A stretch of 64,000 bases of DNA from Ancylomarina sp963977525 (GCA_963977525.1 CAXBPC010000015.1:1-64000), one strand, 5' to 3'. Numbered from the stretch's first letter, positions 1 through 9,017 are shown. Made by a program: numbers and translations. The notes: generated by a model not told the origin, from the sequence alone.

Positions 1-621
1 AAGCCCCTTTAGGGGTTTGGGGTCGGGACTACAAACAAAAAGCCACTCACATTGCTGCAAGTAGCTTCAATTTTACTTTTCACTTCTGCCTATCAGAGTA
101 CGAGCGAAAAGTTCGAGGTATAAATGTGAATCGTATTTCAAATATATAGAACCCCTATTCCGAAAGCTTTCGGAACCCCTAAAGGGGACAAAAAATCACC
201 ACCAATAAGCCCCTTTAGGGGTTTGGGGTAAATGGTTCGGAGTAAATGGTTTGGGGTAAACAGCAAATACAACCCTCAACAAAAAGCCACTCACATTACT
301 GCAAGTGGCTTCTATTTCATTTTCACTTCTGCTTCGCAGAGTACGAGCGAAAAATTCGAGGTATAAATGTGAATAGTATTTCAAATATATAGAACCCCTA
401 TACCCCTATACCCCTATACCCCTAAAGGGGATTAAAAAACCACCACCAAAAGCCCCTTTAGGGGTTTGGGGTAAATAGTTCGGAGTAAATGGTTTGGGGT
501 AAAACAGCAAGAAGTACAACCCACAACAAAAAGCCACCCACATTACTGCAAGTGGCTTCTATTTTATTTTTACTTCTGCTTCGCAGAGTACTAGCTACAA
601 GCTCGCACTAGCAGGAGTACA
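1..621. repeat. Three imperfect tandem copies of a ~245-bp unit downstream of the Rhs/SUKH locus
   Basis: A block beginning agccactcacattRctgcaag recurs at about 41, 285 and 532, a period of 244-247 bp. Each copy holds a terminator-like hairpin (gccact...agtggc followed by a T-rich run) and a stretch with 'tacttctgc..cagagtac'. The copies are joined by a G/C-rich palindromic element (cccctaaagggg ... cccctttaggggtttgggg) at 1-23, 151-229 and 394-472. In the last element 'cccctata' is itself repeated three times. No convincing gene lies here; a 62-codon open frame on the minus strand at 196-384 is made of repeat sequence. The same palindromic family recurs, in the opposite orientation, at 25.57-25.66 and 34.48-34.56 kb. 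Confidence 0.85.
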
Positions 622-624
622 TAC

Positions 625-1077
625 TTACGTAATACAAATAATTTGCTTTCTTAAGAAATCAATAAAATCATCAGCATATTTCTTATTGGTAATATCACAA
701 AATATAGGCGATTCTCCTTCATTATTACTTTGATTTAAATCAAAGTAATACATTTCACCTTGATCATTTTCTAAGATAGTGAGTTGTTCTTTAGTACAGA
801 TACCATTTTTTCGATTTAGCTCATTCATATATACTATGTCTCCTCCAACAACATTATCAAAGTCTAATTCATATATACTGAATATTTCATTACCAAAGAT
901 TTCTCCTCCACTGTAGTTTTTTAACCACCAAACGAATGATTTTGGAAAATATACATTTAGTCTATCTTCAGCTTTTTTTATCCATTCATTTGATACTCCT
1001 TGTCCAAATTCCCCAAATTGAACTGCATCTGGATGTTGTTCAATTAGTTCTTTAATCTGATTAAATTTATCATTCAT
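625..1077 (-). CDS. SMI1/KNR4 (SUKH) family immunity protein
   Basis: This 150-residue cytoplasmic protein has the hallmarks of the SUKH superfamily: an N-terminal helix, a segment 'WIKKAEDRLNVYFPKSF' (the conserved start 'E..L...P.s' of SMI1/KNR4 domains), then 'WWLKNYSGGEIFGNEIFSIYEL' split over residues ~50-70. SUKH proteins are the commonest immunity proteins of polymorphic toxin systems and bind the toxin domain directly. It starts 17 bp after the stop of the Rhs toxin gene on the same strand, the standard toxin-then-immunity order, so it most likely neutralises that LHH nuclease. No signal peptide or membrane segment is seen. The family call is secure; the specific partner is inferred from position. 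Confidence 0.85.
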   Translation of the reverse strand: MNDKFNQIKELIEQHPDAVQFGEFGQGVSNEWIKKAEDRLNVYFPKSFVWWLKNYSGGEIFGNEIFSIYELDFDNVVGGDIVYMNELNRKNGICTKEQLTILENDQGEMYYFDLNQSNNEGESPIFCDITNKKYADDFIDFLRKQIICIT

Positions 1078-1094
1078 TATTATAGTAATTAATA

Positions 1095-2657
1095 TTATTG
1101 AAAGTCAATTGCTCTATTTTCCCAATATCTGCCTCTCCAAGCATCAAATTGACTTCTGTTAATGCCTGATGGAATAGTATTTGGGTTGATATGTATTGTG
1201 GCATGGTTTGTTTTGTGAAATGTCTGTGTCATTTCTGCAATACCTCCAGTTTCACTTTGTATCATATGATGTAGATTGACTGATTTCCCATCTACTCCAA
1301 TTGGAGCTCTGCCTGAAGCCATTCTTTCAACATTTGGGCCTGTTACTGTCTTTCCGTTAACTTTCCATGAACTTATTGTACTTGGATCAAATATATCATC
1401 TCTTTGAAAAACTTTTATATCCTCAAAAATTGAGGGTTTATTCCAAAATTTTTTCTTTACAGGTACATCATCTATAACATTTGCAATAGATTTTTTCGAA
1501 GTTAACGTTTTTTTCCCAACAGACTTAAATCCTCCTGAAGCTTTAGCTCCAACTGCTAAATCAATAACCGACTCATAATTCTCCCAAGTTGTAAAAGATT
1601 GCCCAACATCTTTCCATGTTGTATTACTTAAGTCTTCTATTACATTACCAGTAAAAGAAACGATATCGACCGCTAATTCCAGATTTGCAACATTAGACCC
1701 TGAATTAAATGCTGTTTTAACATACTCACCAATCCTACTATTAGCAATAGCTTTACCAGTCTCCTCATAATTATAGACAGCATTAATTATTCCGGAAGAA
1801 GCATTGTATGTACCTACTACTAATGTGTTACTTAAAAGAGTCATTACATTTTGAGAGAAATCAAATACATTTTTGGTTTTAACATACTTCCCTCTATCCA
1901 TATACGGAGTAAGAGCCTCCTCCAAGCCATCCAAATCAATATAAGTAATTGGTTTATTTCCAGCATACTGAAAAGGGGTATAGTTTGGATAATCAAACTG
2001 TAAAGGGTCCACACTCACAAATCGGCACAACCAAGCTGCATAATAACGGAAACCGTAATAGTATAAGCCTGTCTCTTCGTCACGCTCCTTACCTACATAT
2101 TTGTAACGCTTTTGGCTGGTTTCAGTCTCTGTTCTACCACTTCTATAAGAAGTTGTTCCAAACGGGTGATACTCCTCATAGGTAATAATATCAGCAGTTT
2201 CGTCTAACTCTAAAGAAGCTGATCCTAGATGATTATCCAATTGATATCGAACAACAGCAGTTGGGTTTACTATCAAAGAACTCTGGTCTACTGTAAGTGT
2301 ATCTACTGTTGCAATCTTAGCTTTATCATCGCGAATATTAACAGTAGTACGTTCAGTTTCCAGTACACCGCTGACGAATTTACGGTAAATCTCGTAATCT
2401 CCAAAATATAAACGCTCTTCTTTTATGTTGCCTTTCTCTACGACTTTTCGTACACGCTCACCAGCACTGTCGTACACATAATGCGCCTTATTGCCTGTAG
2501 CATCCAAGTCTACATGTGTTAACCAATCGTTATAATCCCAATGCATGGCTTGCAGGTGTGGCATACTTAGCATATTGCCATGAGCATCGTAGGTATAATC
2601 CGTTTCCCCCGTATGCCGCAAGTCTGTGACTTGTGGTTTTAAACACCGCAAGTTCAA
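1095..2657 (-). CDS. 5'-truncated Rhs-repeat protein with C-terminal LHH (HNH/Endo VII) nuclease toxin
   Basis: The frame holds the end of an Rhs/YD-repeat protein: YD repeats ('YTYDAHGN', 'YVYDSAGERV') at residues ~20-75, and the RHS core signature ('YVGKERDEETGLYYYGFRYY') near 188-207, followed by 'DPLQFDYPNYTPFQYAGN'. A variable tip follows, ending in an LHH-type nuclease: 'LHHMIQSETGG' from about residue 462, then 'HKTNHATIH'. LHH is a branch of the HNH/Endo VII fold found in polymorphic toxins. Normal Rhs proteins exceed 1000 residues. Here only ~500 remain and the frame begins with a TTG inside a REP element, the first ATG being at 2573. It is probably an orphan toxin tip left by recombination, with SUKH immunity just downstream. 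Whether it is expressed is unknown. Confidence 0.85.
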   Translation of the reverse strand: MNLRCLKPQVTDLRHTGETDYTYDAHGNMLSMPHLQAMHWDYNDWLTHVDLDATGNKAHYVYDSAGERVRKVVEKGNIKEERLYFGDYEIYRKFVSGVLETERTTVNIRDDKAKIATVDTLTVDQSSLIVNPTAVVRYQLDNHLGSASLELDETADIITYEEYHPFGTTSYRSGRTETETSQKRYKYVGKERDEETGLYYYGFRYYAAWLCRFVSVDPLQFDYPNYTPFQYAGNKPITYIDLDGLEEALTPYMDRGKYVKTKNVFDFSQNVMTLLSNTLVVGTYNASSGIINAVYNYEETGKAIANSRIGEYVKTAFNSGSNVANLELAVDIVSFTGNVIEDLSNTTWKDVGQSFTTWENYESVIDLAVGAKASGGFKSVGKKTLTSKKSIANVIDDVPVKKKFWNKPSIFEDIKVFQRDDIFDPSTISSWKVNGKTVTGPNVERMASGRAPIGVDGKSVNLHHMIQSETGGIAEMTQTFHKTNHATIHINPNTIPSGINRSQFDAWRGRYWENRAIDFQ

Positions 2658-2789
2658 GACTAAAATTTACAAACAGATTAGGGAAAGCTATTTTTAAAAA
2701 GTTTCAAGTTAGAAAAAAAACAACACTTAAATTTAATGAATTAGAATTCGTTCTTCTTTTATGATCTCAAGTCACAGACTTGCGGCATA
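2612..2789. repeat. Inverted pair of REP-like palindromes at the truncated Rhs end
   Basis: Positions 2612-2633 are the exact reverse complement of 2768-2789. Each arm is itself a small hairpin (ccgcaagtc-tgt-gacttgtgg on the left, caagtc-aca-gacttg on the right). This BIME-like arrangement, two REPs facing each other about 130 bp apart, is typical of REP elements mobilised by TnpA-REP (RAYT) enzymes, though no such gene is in the window. The left arm is read as the first codons of the Rhs open frame, so homology to Rhs proteins should stop here. Confidence 0.8.
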
Positions 2790-2878
2790 ATCCCTTAAAA
2801 TAAATAGAGCGCTATCGATTCCGCTCAAAATATATTCATTTAAGTTGGAGTGAATCACAGCGATAGAATTTAATTCAC

Positions 2879-2886
2879 TACTTTTG
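2879..2886 (+). promoter_or_regulatory. Possible -7 promoter element of the SulP gene
   Basis: TACTTTTG fits the Bacteroidota -7 consensus TAnnTTTG and lies 35 bp before the ATG. No convincing -33 TTTG element is seen at the expected distance, so the call rests on one half-site and position. Confidence 0.35.
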
Positions 2887-2921
2887 CGGCCTTTAAAAAC
2901 ATTTTTTTGACAAGATAAAGT

Positions 2922-4532
2922 ATGGTAGAATTTTTCAAGAAGAAAGTTGCTAATTCAAAAGATGATATTCTTTCAGGTTTAACAGTGTCCTTAGCACTTG
3001 TTCCGGAAGCTGTTGCATTTGCCTTTGTGGCAGGTGTCGACCCATTAGTTGGTCTATACGCAGCCTTCATGATCGGATTAATCACATCCGTTTTTGGTGG
3101 TCGTCCAGGTATGATATCTGGAGCAACTGGTGCATTAGCTGTTGTAATGGTGAGTCTTGTAAAAGATGGTAACCAAATGGGACTTGATATGATAGAGCCT
3201 ATTCAAAATATGGGTTTAAATTACCTTTTCGCAACTGTCGTTCTGGCTGGAGTTCTTCAATTTTTAGCAGGTATTTTCAAATTTGGTAAATTCGTAAGAC
3301 TTATTCCTCATCCAGTAATGATGGGTTTTGTAAATGGTTTGGCCATTGTAATTTTCATGTCACAACTAGGCATGTTTACTCAAAAGATAGATGGAGAATC
3401 TGTTTGGTTGATGGGCAGTGCTTTATATACAATGCTTGGTTTGGTCGTATTAACTATGGGTATTATGTACCTATTACCTAAGATCACAACTAAAGTTCCT
3501 GCAGCTTTAGCAGCTATTCTAACTGTTTCAGCTATTGCCATTTTCGGTGGATTAGATGTGAGCACAGTTGGTTCATTTATTCGCGATGGTGGTGGTGCTG
3601 GTCTTAAAGGTGGTTTACCCACTTTCCAGTCTCAGCTTTTCACTATGGTTCCTCTAAATTTCGAAACCATCAAATTTATTTTACCATACGCTTCAATTAT
3701 TGCCGCTATCGGATTGATTGAATCTCTAATGACTCTTAATCTTCTTGATGAGATTACAGAAACTCGTGGAAATGGTAACCGCGAATGTATGGCTCAGGGA
3801 GCTGCAAATATTGTTACTGGTTTCTTCGGAGGTATGGGTGGATGTGCTATGATTGGTCAATCACTTATCAACGTGAAATCTGGTGGACGTGGTCGTTTAT
3901 CAGGCGTTATTGCAGCACTAACCCTATTAGCATTTATCCTTTTTGCGTCACCACTTATCGAGCAGGTACCTATTGCTGCTTTGGTTGGAGTGATGTTTAT
4001 GGTTGTAATCGGAACATTTGCTTGGGCTACTTTCGGAATCATGAATAAGATTCCTCGTACTGATGCCTTCGTAATTATACTTGTTACAGGTTTAACAGTT
4101 ATGTTCGACCTTGCAATTGCAGTATTAGCTGGGGTTATTGTATCTGCATTGGTATTCGCTTGGCAAGATGCTAAGCGTATTCGTGCTAGAAAATCATATA
4201 AAGATGACGGAACTAAAGTGTATGAAATTTGGGGACCACTATTCTTCGGATCGATTACTACGTTTAGCTCAAAGTTCGACGTACATGAAGATCCTCAAAG
4301 TATTGAAATTGATTTTATCGAATCGAGAGTTGCTGACCATTCAGGAATTGAGGCCATCAGTAATTTGGTAGATAAATATGAAAATGCAGGAAAAAGCATT
4401 AAATTAAAGCATCTTAGTGATGACTGTATCACATTATTACAGCGTGCAGATCCACGCTTCAGTGCTGTAATCATTCGTGATATTGACGATCCTCGTTACT
4501 ATGTTGTAACTGACAATATGAAGATCGAGTAA
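2922..4532 (+). CDS. SulP family anion permease with C-terminal STAS domain
   Basis: A 536-residue inner-membrane protein of the SulP/SLC26 family. The N-terminus contains 'ILSGLTVSLALVPEAVAFAFVAG', the conserved entry to transmembrane segment 1 and the substrate cleft (here split: ILSGLTVSLA then LVPEAVAFAF). It is followed by some 10-12 hydrophobic segments to about residue 410, including 'GNRECMAQGAANIVTGFFGG', the conserved TM8 region. Residues ~435-530 form a soluble STAS domain ('VYEIWGPLFFGSITTF'). Members carry sulfate, bicarbonate or dicarboxylates, and the substrate cannot be read from sequence here. It is a single gene with its own strong terminator at 4575. The ATG gives a normal N-terminus. 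Confidence 0.93.
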   Translation: MVEFFKKKVANSKDDILSGLTVSLALVPEAVAFAFVAGVDPLVGLYAAFMIGLITSVFGGRPGMISGATGALAVVMVSLVKDGNQMGLDMIEPIQNMGLNYLFATVVLAGVLQFLAGIFKFGKFVRLIPHPVMMGFVNGLAIVIFMSQLGMFTQKIDGESVWLMGSALYTMLGLVVLTMGIMYLLPKITTKVPAALAAILTVSAIAIFGGLDVSTVGSFIRDGGGAGLKGGLPTFQSQLFTMVPLNFETIKFILPYASIIAAIGLIESLMTLNLLDEITETRGNGNRECMAQGAANIVTGFFGGMGGCAMIGQSLINVKSGGRGRLSGVIAALTLLAFILFASPLIEQVPIAALVGVMFMVVIGTFAWATFGIMNKIPRTDAFVIILVTGLTVMFDLAIAVLAGVIVSALVFAWQDAKRIRARKSYKDDGTKVYEIWGPLFFGSITTFSSKFDVHEDPQSIEIDFIESRVADHSGIEAISNLVDKYENAGKSIKLKHLSDDCITLLQRADPRFSAVIIRDIDDPRYYVVTDNMKIE

Positions 4533-4574
4533 AGACTTTTTTTTTCTCTGGGGTGAAAGTCACAGAGTTTTTTT

Positions 4575-4608
4575 CACCTCTCCAACGCTTGTTGGAGAGG
4601 TGTTTTTA
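4575..4608 (+). terminator. Rho-independent terminator of the SulP gene
   Basis: A perfect 12-bp stem (cacctctccaac / gttggagaggtg) with loop gctt is followed by a T-rich run (gttttta is read after the last G). Confidence 0.9.
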
Positions 4609-4620
4609 TTTTATGACTTA

Positions 4621-5256
4621 TCAGATCTTAAGCATATCCTGAACAATTGGTTTTAATCCACTAAAGAAAAACTCAACAGCAATTACCATCACAATTAAGC
4701 CCATCAAGCGCATTAACACCTTATTTCCTGTATCGCCTAAAAAGTTGATGATTCTTGTTGAACTCCAAAGAATGATATAAGTAAGAAAGCATGTCAAAAG
4801 AATAGCGCCAACTAAGATTAGTTTAGACTCAATATTTCCAGCTTCTTCCATCAACACAATTCCATTTGTAATCGCTCCTGGACCACAAATAAGTGGTATT
4901 GCAAGAGGTGTTATCGATACATCGTTCACATACTCGGTAATTTCACTATCGCTAACCTTGATTTTACTTATCCTTGCCTGAAGCATATCTTGCCCCATGA
5001 TAAAGAAGATAACCCCACCAACAATCTTTAGGCTGTTAACCGATATTCCAAAAAATTGAAATAACAGTTGGCCTGAAAAAGCAAAGCCTACTAAAGTCAA
5101 GAACGAAACAATAGTCGCTTTTCTAGCAGTTTTCTTTCTTTGCTCGGAATTAAGATCTCCCGTAATCGTCATGAAAATTGGCATCACACCAAGTGGGTTG
5201 ATCAAAGTAAAAAAAGAGGTAACGGCTAAAAGCCCAAAAGTCCAATATTCATTCAT
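4621..5256 (-). CDS. MarC family integral membrane protein
   Basis: A 211-residue protein with six hydrophobic segments and the MarC (UPF0056) pattern: 'TLINPLGVMPIFMTIT' near residue 17, 'FFGISVNSLKIVGGVIFF' near 68, and the second-half repeat 'SITPLAIPLICGPGAIT' near 114. MarC proteins are small inner-membrane proteins of poorly defined function; the old drug-resistance assignment was withdrawn for E. coli MarC. It lies 18 bp downstream of the C1 peptidase gene on the same strand and is probably co-transcribed. A paralogue lies at 15586-16218. Confidence 0.92.
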   Translation of the reverse strand: MNEYWTFGLLAVTSFFTLINPLGVMPIFMTITGDLNSEQRKKTARKATIVSFLTLVGFAFSGQLLFQFFGISVNSLKIVGGVIFFIMGQDMLQARISKIKVSDSEITEYVNDVSITPLAIPLICGPGAITNGIVLMEEAGNIESKLILVGAILLTCFLTYIILWSSTRIINFLGDTGNKVLMRLMGLIVMVIAVEFFFSGLKPIVQDMLKI

Positions 5257-5274
5257 TTTATTATTGTCAAGATA

Positions 5275-6465
5275 TTATAAACCTAATTTCTTCGCTATCT
5301 CAGTTGGAATAGCATCTTTGTGCATCAATACTGATACTGATTTGTACTCTAAGAAAGATTTTGATGCATAAAAATAACCTTCATGAGTATTCATATCGGT
5401 ACCCCATGAGTTTTTCACTAAATAATACTTACTACCATTCTGATCTTTTGCAGTTCCTACAATATGCATCATATGATCTTCAGTAGATTCGTAATTATCG
5501 AAAGCTACCTGACGCATTTCTTGAGTAATCTCCTTTTCCTTAACAGGATAATCAGTTCCATAAGCAGATTTTTGATCACGACTCATATTTTGCCACTTCG
5601 AAATCTCCGAATCAGCCATATTTTTAGATACCGTTTCAGGAACAACAGCAACCCCTTTTCTAAAAGCGAAACCTTTCTCACTCACATCACTTCCCCAAGC
5701 AATACTGTATCCCTTATCAATAGAATGGTCAACAATCTGCATCATTTCGTCCATAGGCACATTTAAAACTTCTCCTAAAGACCAGTTATCAGCACCTTCG
5801 AAAACGAAACTCTCATAAAATGGATGATGTGTATAAGACGTAATTGTTACATAGTCATCCATATTCAATCCCAATTCATCAGAAAATGATTCAGTTGTAT
5901 ATTCTTTCCCCTTATATTGGAATGACTCTGGAATTTCACCTAGGTAAGCATCAAGAACACCATCGAGTCCTTTCATCCAAATTGGTGTAATTCTTTTATT
6001 TTTATTCTTCACAACAGCATTAACATAGGCTTTTAGAATAGCATCCATCTCGCCATGTACAGGAAGTGTTTCATCAAAAGTATTACCAGTGTAAGCCTCT
6101 TGGGGGAAAATTCCGAATTGCTTAATCACATTTAAGGCATCCCAACCTTCAGCACCAGCCGAGAAACTCTTCATACCATGAAAACGCACATAATCCTTAG
6201 CTCTCAAATGGTAATTTCTATTTACAACAAACATTTCAGAAAGGTCGAATTCACCTTTCCCAGTACGAATTAATTCCGACTCTAAGAAAGAATTCATGGC
6301 ATAAGCCCAACATGTTCCCGAACGATGCTGATCTTTTACTTCAGTAGCTTTCAACTGTTTCTCAATAGTAAACTCATAGGTTTTCTTTTCTTCCTTCTTC
6401 TTTGCGAATGATGGGAAAACTAATCCCAAAAACAAAACTGCTGTAATTATAATTCTTGTGTTCAT
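5275..6465 (-). CDS. Secreted C1-family cysteine peptidase (bleomycin hydrolase/aminopeptidase C type)
   Basis: The 396-residue protein has a signal peptide (residues 1-21, cleavage after 'PSFA'). It carries the papain-fold catalytic set in the bleomycin hydrolase arrangement: Gln46 and Cys52 in 'DQHRSGTCWAYA', His in 'EDHMMHIVGTAKD' and Asn in 'LVKNSWGTD' near the C-terminus. The C-terminal end 'KKLGL' matches the self-processing tail region of PepC-like enzymes. Unlike the cytosolic PepC, this one is exported, so it probably trims peptides in the periplasm. It heads a likely two-gene unit with marC. The catalytic assignment is firm; the substrate is not. Confidence 0.92.
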   Translation of the reverse strand: MNTRIIITAVLFLGLVFPSFAKKKEEKKTYEFTIEKQLKATEVKDQHRSGTCWAYAMNSFLESELIRTGKGEFDLSEMFVVNRNYHLRAKDYVRFHGMKSFSAGAEGWDALNVIKQFGIFPQEAYTGNTFDETLPVHGEMDAILKAYVNAVVKNKNKRITPIWMKGLDGVLDAYLGEIPESFQYKGKEYTTESFSDELGLNMDDYVTITSYTHHPFYESFVFEGADNWSLGEVLNVPMDEMMQIVDHSIDKGYSIAWGSDVSEKGFAFRKGVAVVPETVSKNMADSEISKWQNMSRDQKSAYGTDYPVKEKEITQEMRQVAFDNYESTEDHMMHIVGTAKDQNGSKYYLVKNSWGTDMNTHEGYFYASKSFLEYKSVSVLMHKDAIPTEIAKKLGL

Positions 6466-6646
6466 TACAAATATAAATTTTGGTGGTTTAAATAAGCTTA
6501 AGTATTGGTATTACAATTCTTTGCTTGTATTTTTGAAGTTCTAAAGTACAAAACTAATGATTGTGAAAATGATTACTAACATCATTAATTGATATTTTAA
6601 ACAAAAGGTAAAAAGTAAACAACAATAAATTTAATAACACAAACAC

Positions 6647-8290
6647 ATGAACAAACTAGCATCCTTGGCCTTAATCGCCATCTTTAGTTTAGGATTTACA
6701 TCTTGCAAGGAGAAATCTCCTAAAAAAGAAAAGGTATCTCCTCTTCAAGAAAAAGTAAATGCTTATGCCGAAGTTGAATTAACAACTGACGTTTCTTTAC
6801 TTACTGAAAAGGAAAAGCAAATGCTTCCTATCATGATCCAAGTAGCTGAGATTATGGAAGAAATATTCTGGAAAGATGCTATTGGCGACAAAACAGAATT
6901 CCTTTCTAAGTTGAAAAATCCTGCTGAAATTGCTTATGCAAAAATCAATTATGGCCCTTGGGACAGATTAGAAAACAACGCATCTTTTGTTGAAGCATAT
7001 GGCAAAAAGCCAGCTGGTGCAAACTTTTATCCAGCAGATATGACTCCTGAGGAGTTTGATGCAATTAAAGACGAGTTAAAGACAAGTACTTACTCGGTAG
7101 TTCGTCGTGATGAGAATGGCAAATTAGTTGTTCTACCTTACCATGTAGCTTACAAAGTTGAGACTGAAAAAGCATCTGCTTTATTACTGAAGGCTGCTGA
7201 ACTTGCTGAAGATGCAGGTCTAAAAAAATATTTAGAGTTACGTGCTACGGCATTGCTTACTGATGACTATTTAGCTTCGGATATGGCTTGGATGGACATG
7301 CAAGACAATACAATTGATTTTGTAGTTGGTCCTATCGAAACTTATGAAGATGCTCTTTACGGATACAAAGCTTCTCACTCTGCTCAAATCCTAGTTAAGG
7401 ATAAGGTTTGGTCTAAGACACTTTCTCGTTTTGGAGCACTACTTCCACGTTTACAAGAGAGTCTTCCTGTTCCTGCTGAGTACAAAGCTGAAAAAGCTAA
7501 TGCGAATGCAGACATGAACGCTTATGATGTAATTTACTATGGTGGTGACTGTAATGCAGGTAGCAAGAATATTGCAATTAACCTACCAAACGACCCAAGA
7601 GTACATCTTGCAAAAGGCAGCCGTAAGCTTCAGTTAAAGAATGCAATGCAGGCTAAATTCGATAAGATTTTAGTTCCTATTTCAAACTTACTAATGGATG
7701 AAAGTCAGCGTAAGCACGTGAAATTTGACGCTTTCTTCGAGAACACAATGTTCCATGAAGTAGCTCATGGTTTAGGTATTAAATACACTCTTGCTGACAA
7801 AAACTTAACTGTTCGTAAAGCTCTTAAGGATGCTTATACTTCTATTGAAGAAGGTAAGGCTGATATTTTAGGTTTATACATGGTAACTAAGCTTGCTGAG
7901 TGGGGAGAAATCAAAGACAAAGACTTAATGGATAACTACGTAACCTTTATGGCTAGTACTTTCCGTTCTATTCGTTTTGGAGCATCAAGTGCTCACGGTA
8001 AAGCTAACATGATTCGTTTCTACCATTTCGAAGAAACTGGTGCTTTTGCTCGTGATGAAGCTACAGGAACTTACAAAGTTGATTTCGAGAAGATGAAAGC
8101 AGCAATGATCACTCTGGGTGAGATGTTGATGGTACTACAAGGTGACGCTAATTACGAAGGCGCTAAGAAATTAATCGCTGAAAAAGGTAATATTAGTGAA
8201 GGTCTTCAAGCAGATTTAGATCGTGTAAACAATGCCGGTATTCCTAAGGATATCGTTTACAAGCAAGGTATGAAAGTACTCGGTTTGTAA
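6647..8290 (+). CDS. M49-like (dipeptidyl-peptidase III family) zinc peptidase lipoprotein
   Basis: A 547-residue protein beginning with a lipoprotein signal peptide (lipobox ending 'FTSC', Cys20). The zinc site is 'HEVAHG' at His370-His374 and a downstream 'EEGKAD' near residue 402, matching the second motif (EEC/GxAD) of DPP III enzymes. Canonical M49 enzymes have the six-residue HEXXGH; here the spacing is a standard HEXXH. The size is shorter than human DPP III (~740) but close to bacterial homologues. It probably removes dipeptides from oligopeptides at the cell envelope. It is a single gene facing the globin gene across a shared terminator. Peptidase activity is inferred. Confidence 0.85.
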   Translation: MNKLASLALIAIFSLGFTSCKEKSPKKEKVSPLQEKVNAYAEVELTTDVSLLTEKEKQMLPIMIQVAEIMEEIFWKDAIGDKTEFLSKLKNPAEIAYAKINYGPWDRLENNASFVEAYGKKPAGANFYPADMTPEEFDAIKDELKTSTYSVVRRDENGKLVVLPYHVAYKVETEKASALLLKAAELAEDAGLKKYLELRATALLTDDYLASDMAWMDMQDNTIDFVVGPIETYEDALYGYKASHSAQILVKDKVWSKTLSRFGALLPRLQESLPVPAEYKAEKANANADMNAYDVIYYGGDCNAGSKNIAINLPNDPRVHLAKGSRKLQLKNAMQAKFDKILVPISNLLMDESQRKHVKFDAFFENTMFHEVAHGLGIKYTLADKNLTVRKALKDAYTSIEEGKADILGLYMVTKLAEWGEIKDKDLMDNYVTFMASTFRSIRFGASSAHGKANMIRFYHFEETGAFARDEATGTYKVDFEKMKAAMITLGEMLMVLQGDANYEGAKKLIAEKGNISEGLQADLDRVNNAGIPKDIVYKQGMKVLGL

Positions 8291-8303
8291 TTCTACAATT
8301 TAT

Positions 8304-8349
8304 AAAATACAAAAGCGGCTACTTCTTACGAGGTAGCCGCTTTTGTATT
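8304..8349. terminator. Bidirectional terminator between the M49-like and globin genes
   Basis: A long stem (tacaaaagcggctac / gtagccgcttttgta) is bounded by an A-rich left arm and a T-rich right arm, so it can stop transcription from both convergent genes. Confidence 0.9.
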
Positions 8350-8363
8350 TTAAGAAATCAGAT

Positions 8364-8813
8364 CTATTCTTTAGTGTTCACCATCCAAATTGAAAAGATG
8401 TTCAGATAATCCCAAAATGAAATAATCTGTTCTTCAGGAGCATTCAGTCTTGGTAGAATTTCCTGATACGCATTCAACCATATTTCTCTTGCTTGAGGCG
8501 TAATTTTAAAATGAACATGACGCGATACCAACATCGGGCTTCCCTGATTTTGATTAAAGTAATCTGGTCCTCCCAAGGCTTGAATGAAAAAATCTGATGA
8601 GCGAAGCTTCGCTGCCTCAAATTCCTTATCCCAACGAGGAAACATTCCTCCTATTTCACCAGCGCGTAAAATGTCGTAATGATCACTCACCATTTTTCTA
8701 ACGCCTGCTTCACCAATACTTTCTAACAACTTCACATCAGGTCGAGTAACTTCCGGACGACCTCCAAGCTCAGTAACAGGTTCTATTTCTAATTTAATAC
8801 CTAAAATCTTCAT
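8364..8813 (-). CDS. Truncated haemoglobin-like globin
   Basis: The 149-residue protein matches the group II-like bacterial globin pattern. It has 'SIGEAGVRKMVSDHYDIL' as helices A/B, 'ALGGPDYFNQNQGSPMLVSRHVHFKI' around the E/F region (read as two parts: ALGGPDYFNQNQG and SPMLVSRHVHFKI) with the likely proximal His in 'RHVHF', and 'ITPQAREIWLNAYQEIL' as helix G. Such globins bind O2 or NO in the cytoplasm and often serve NO or oxidative stress defence. It is a single gene with an ATG start. No partner reductase is adjacent. Confidence 0.85.
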   Translation of the reverse strand: MKILGIKLEIEPVTELGGRPEVTRPDVKLLESIGEAGVRKMVSDHYDILRAGEIGGMFPRWDKEFEAAKLRSSDFFIQALGGPDYFNQNQGSPMLVSRHVHFKITPQAREIWLNAYQEILPRLNAPEEQIISFWDYLNIFSIWMVNTKE

Positions 8814-9017
8814 CTAACAGTAACAATTAATTCAGAGTTTTCGATTCTGAATAGGGTTTGTTTAATATTTGTTTCTCAAATTCTATACAAATTAAATACT
8901 TTCAAGTCTTAATTTAGCATTTTATGAGCAAGATTTTTAATCTGAGTAATTTTTTCTAAATTTAGAAGATCAAATCTTACCAGATAAACAAGGCTTCTTG
9001 TTTAAAAATGACACAAA

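Noticed and set aside
196..384. 62-codon minus-strand open frame
   Set aside because: It lies wholly in the tandem repeat, with low-complexity content and no similarity expected of a gene.
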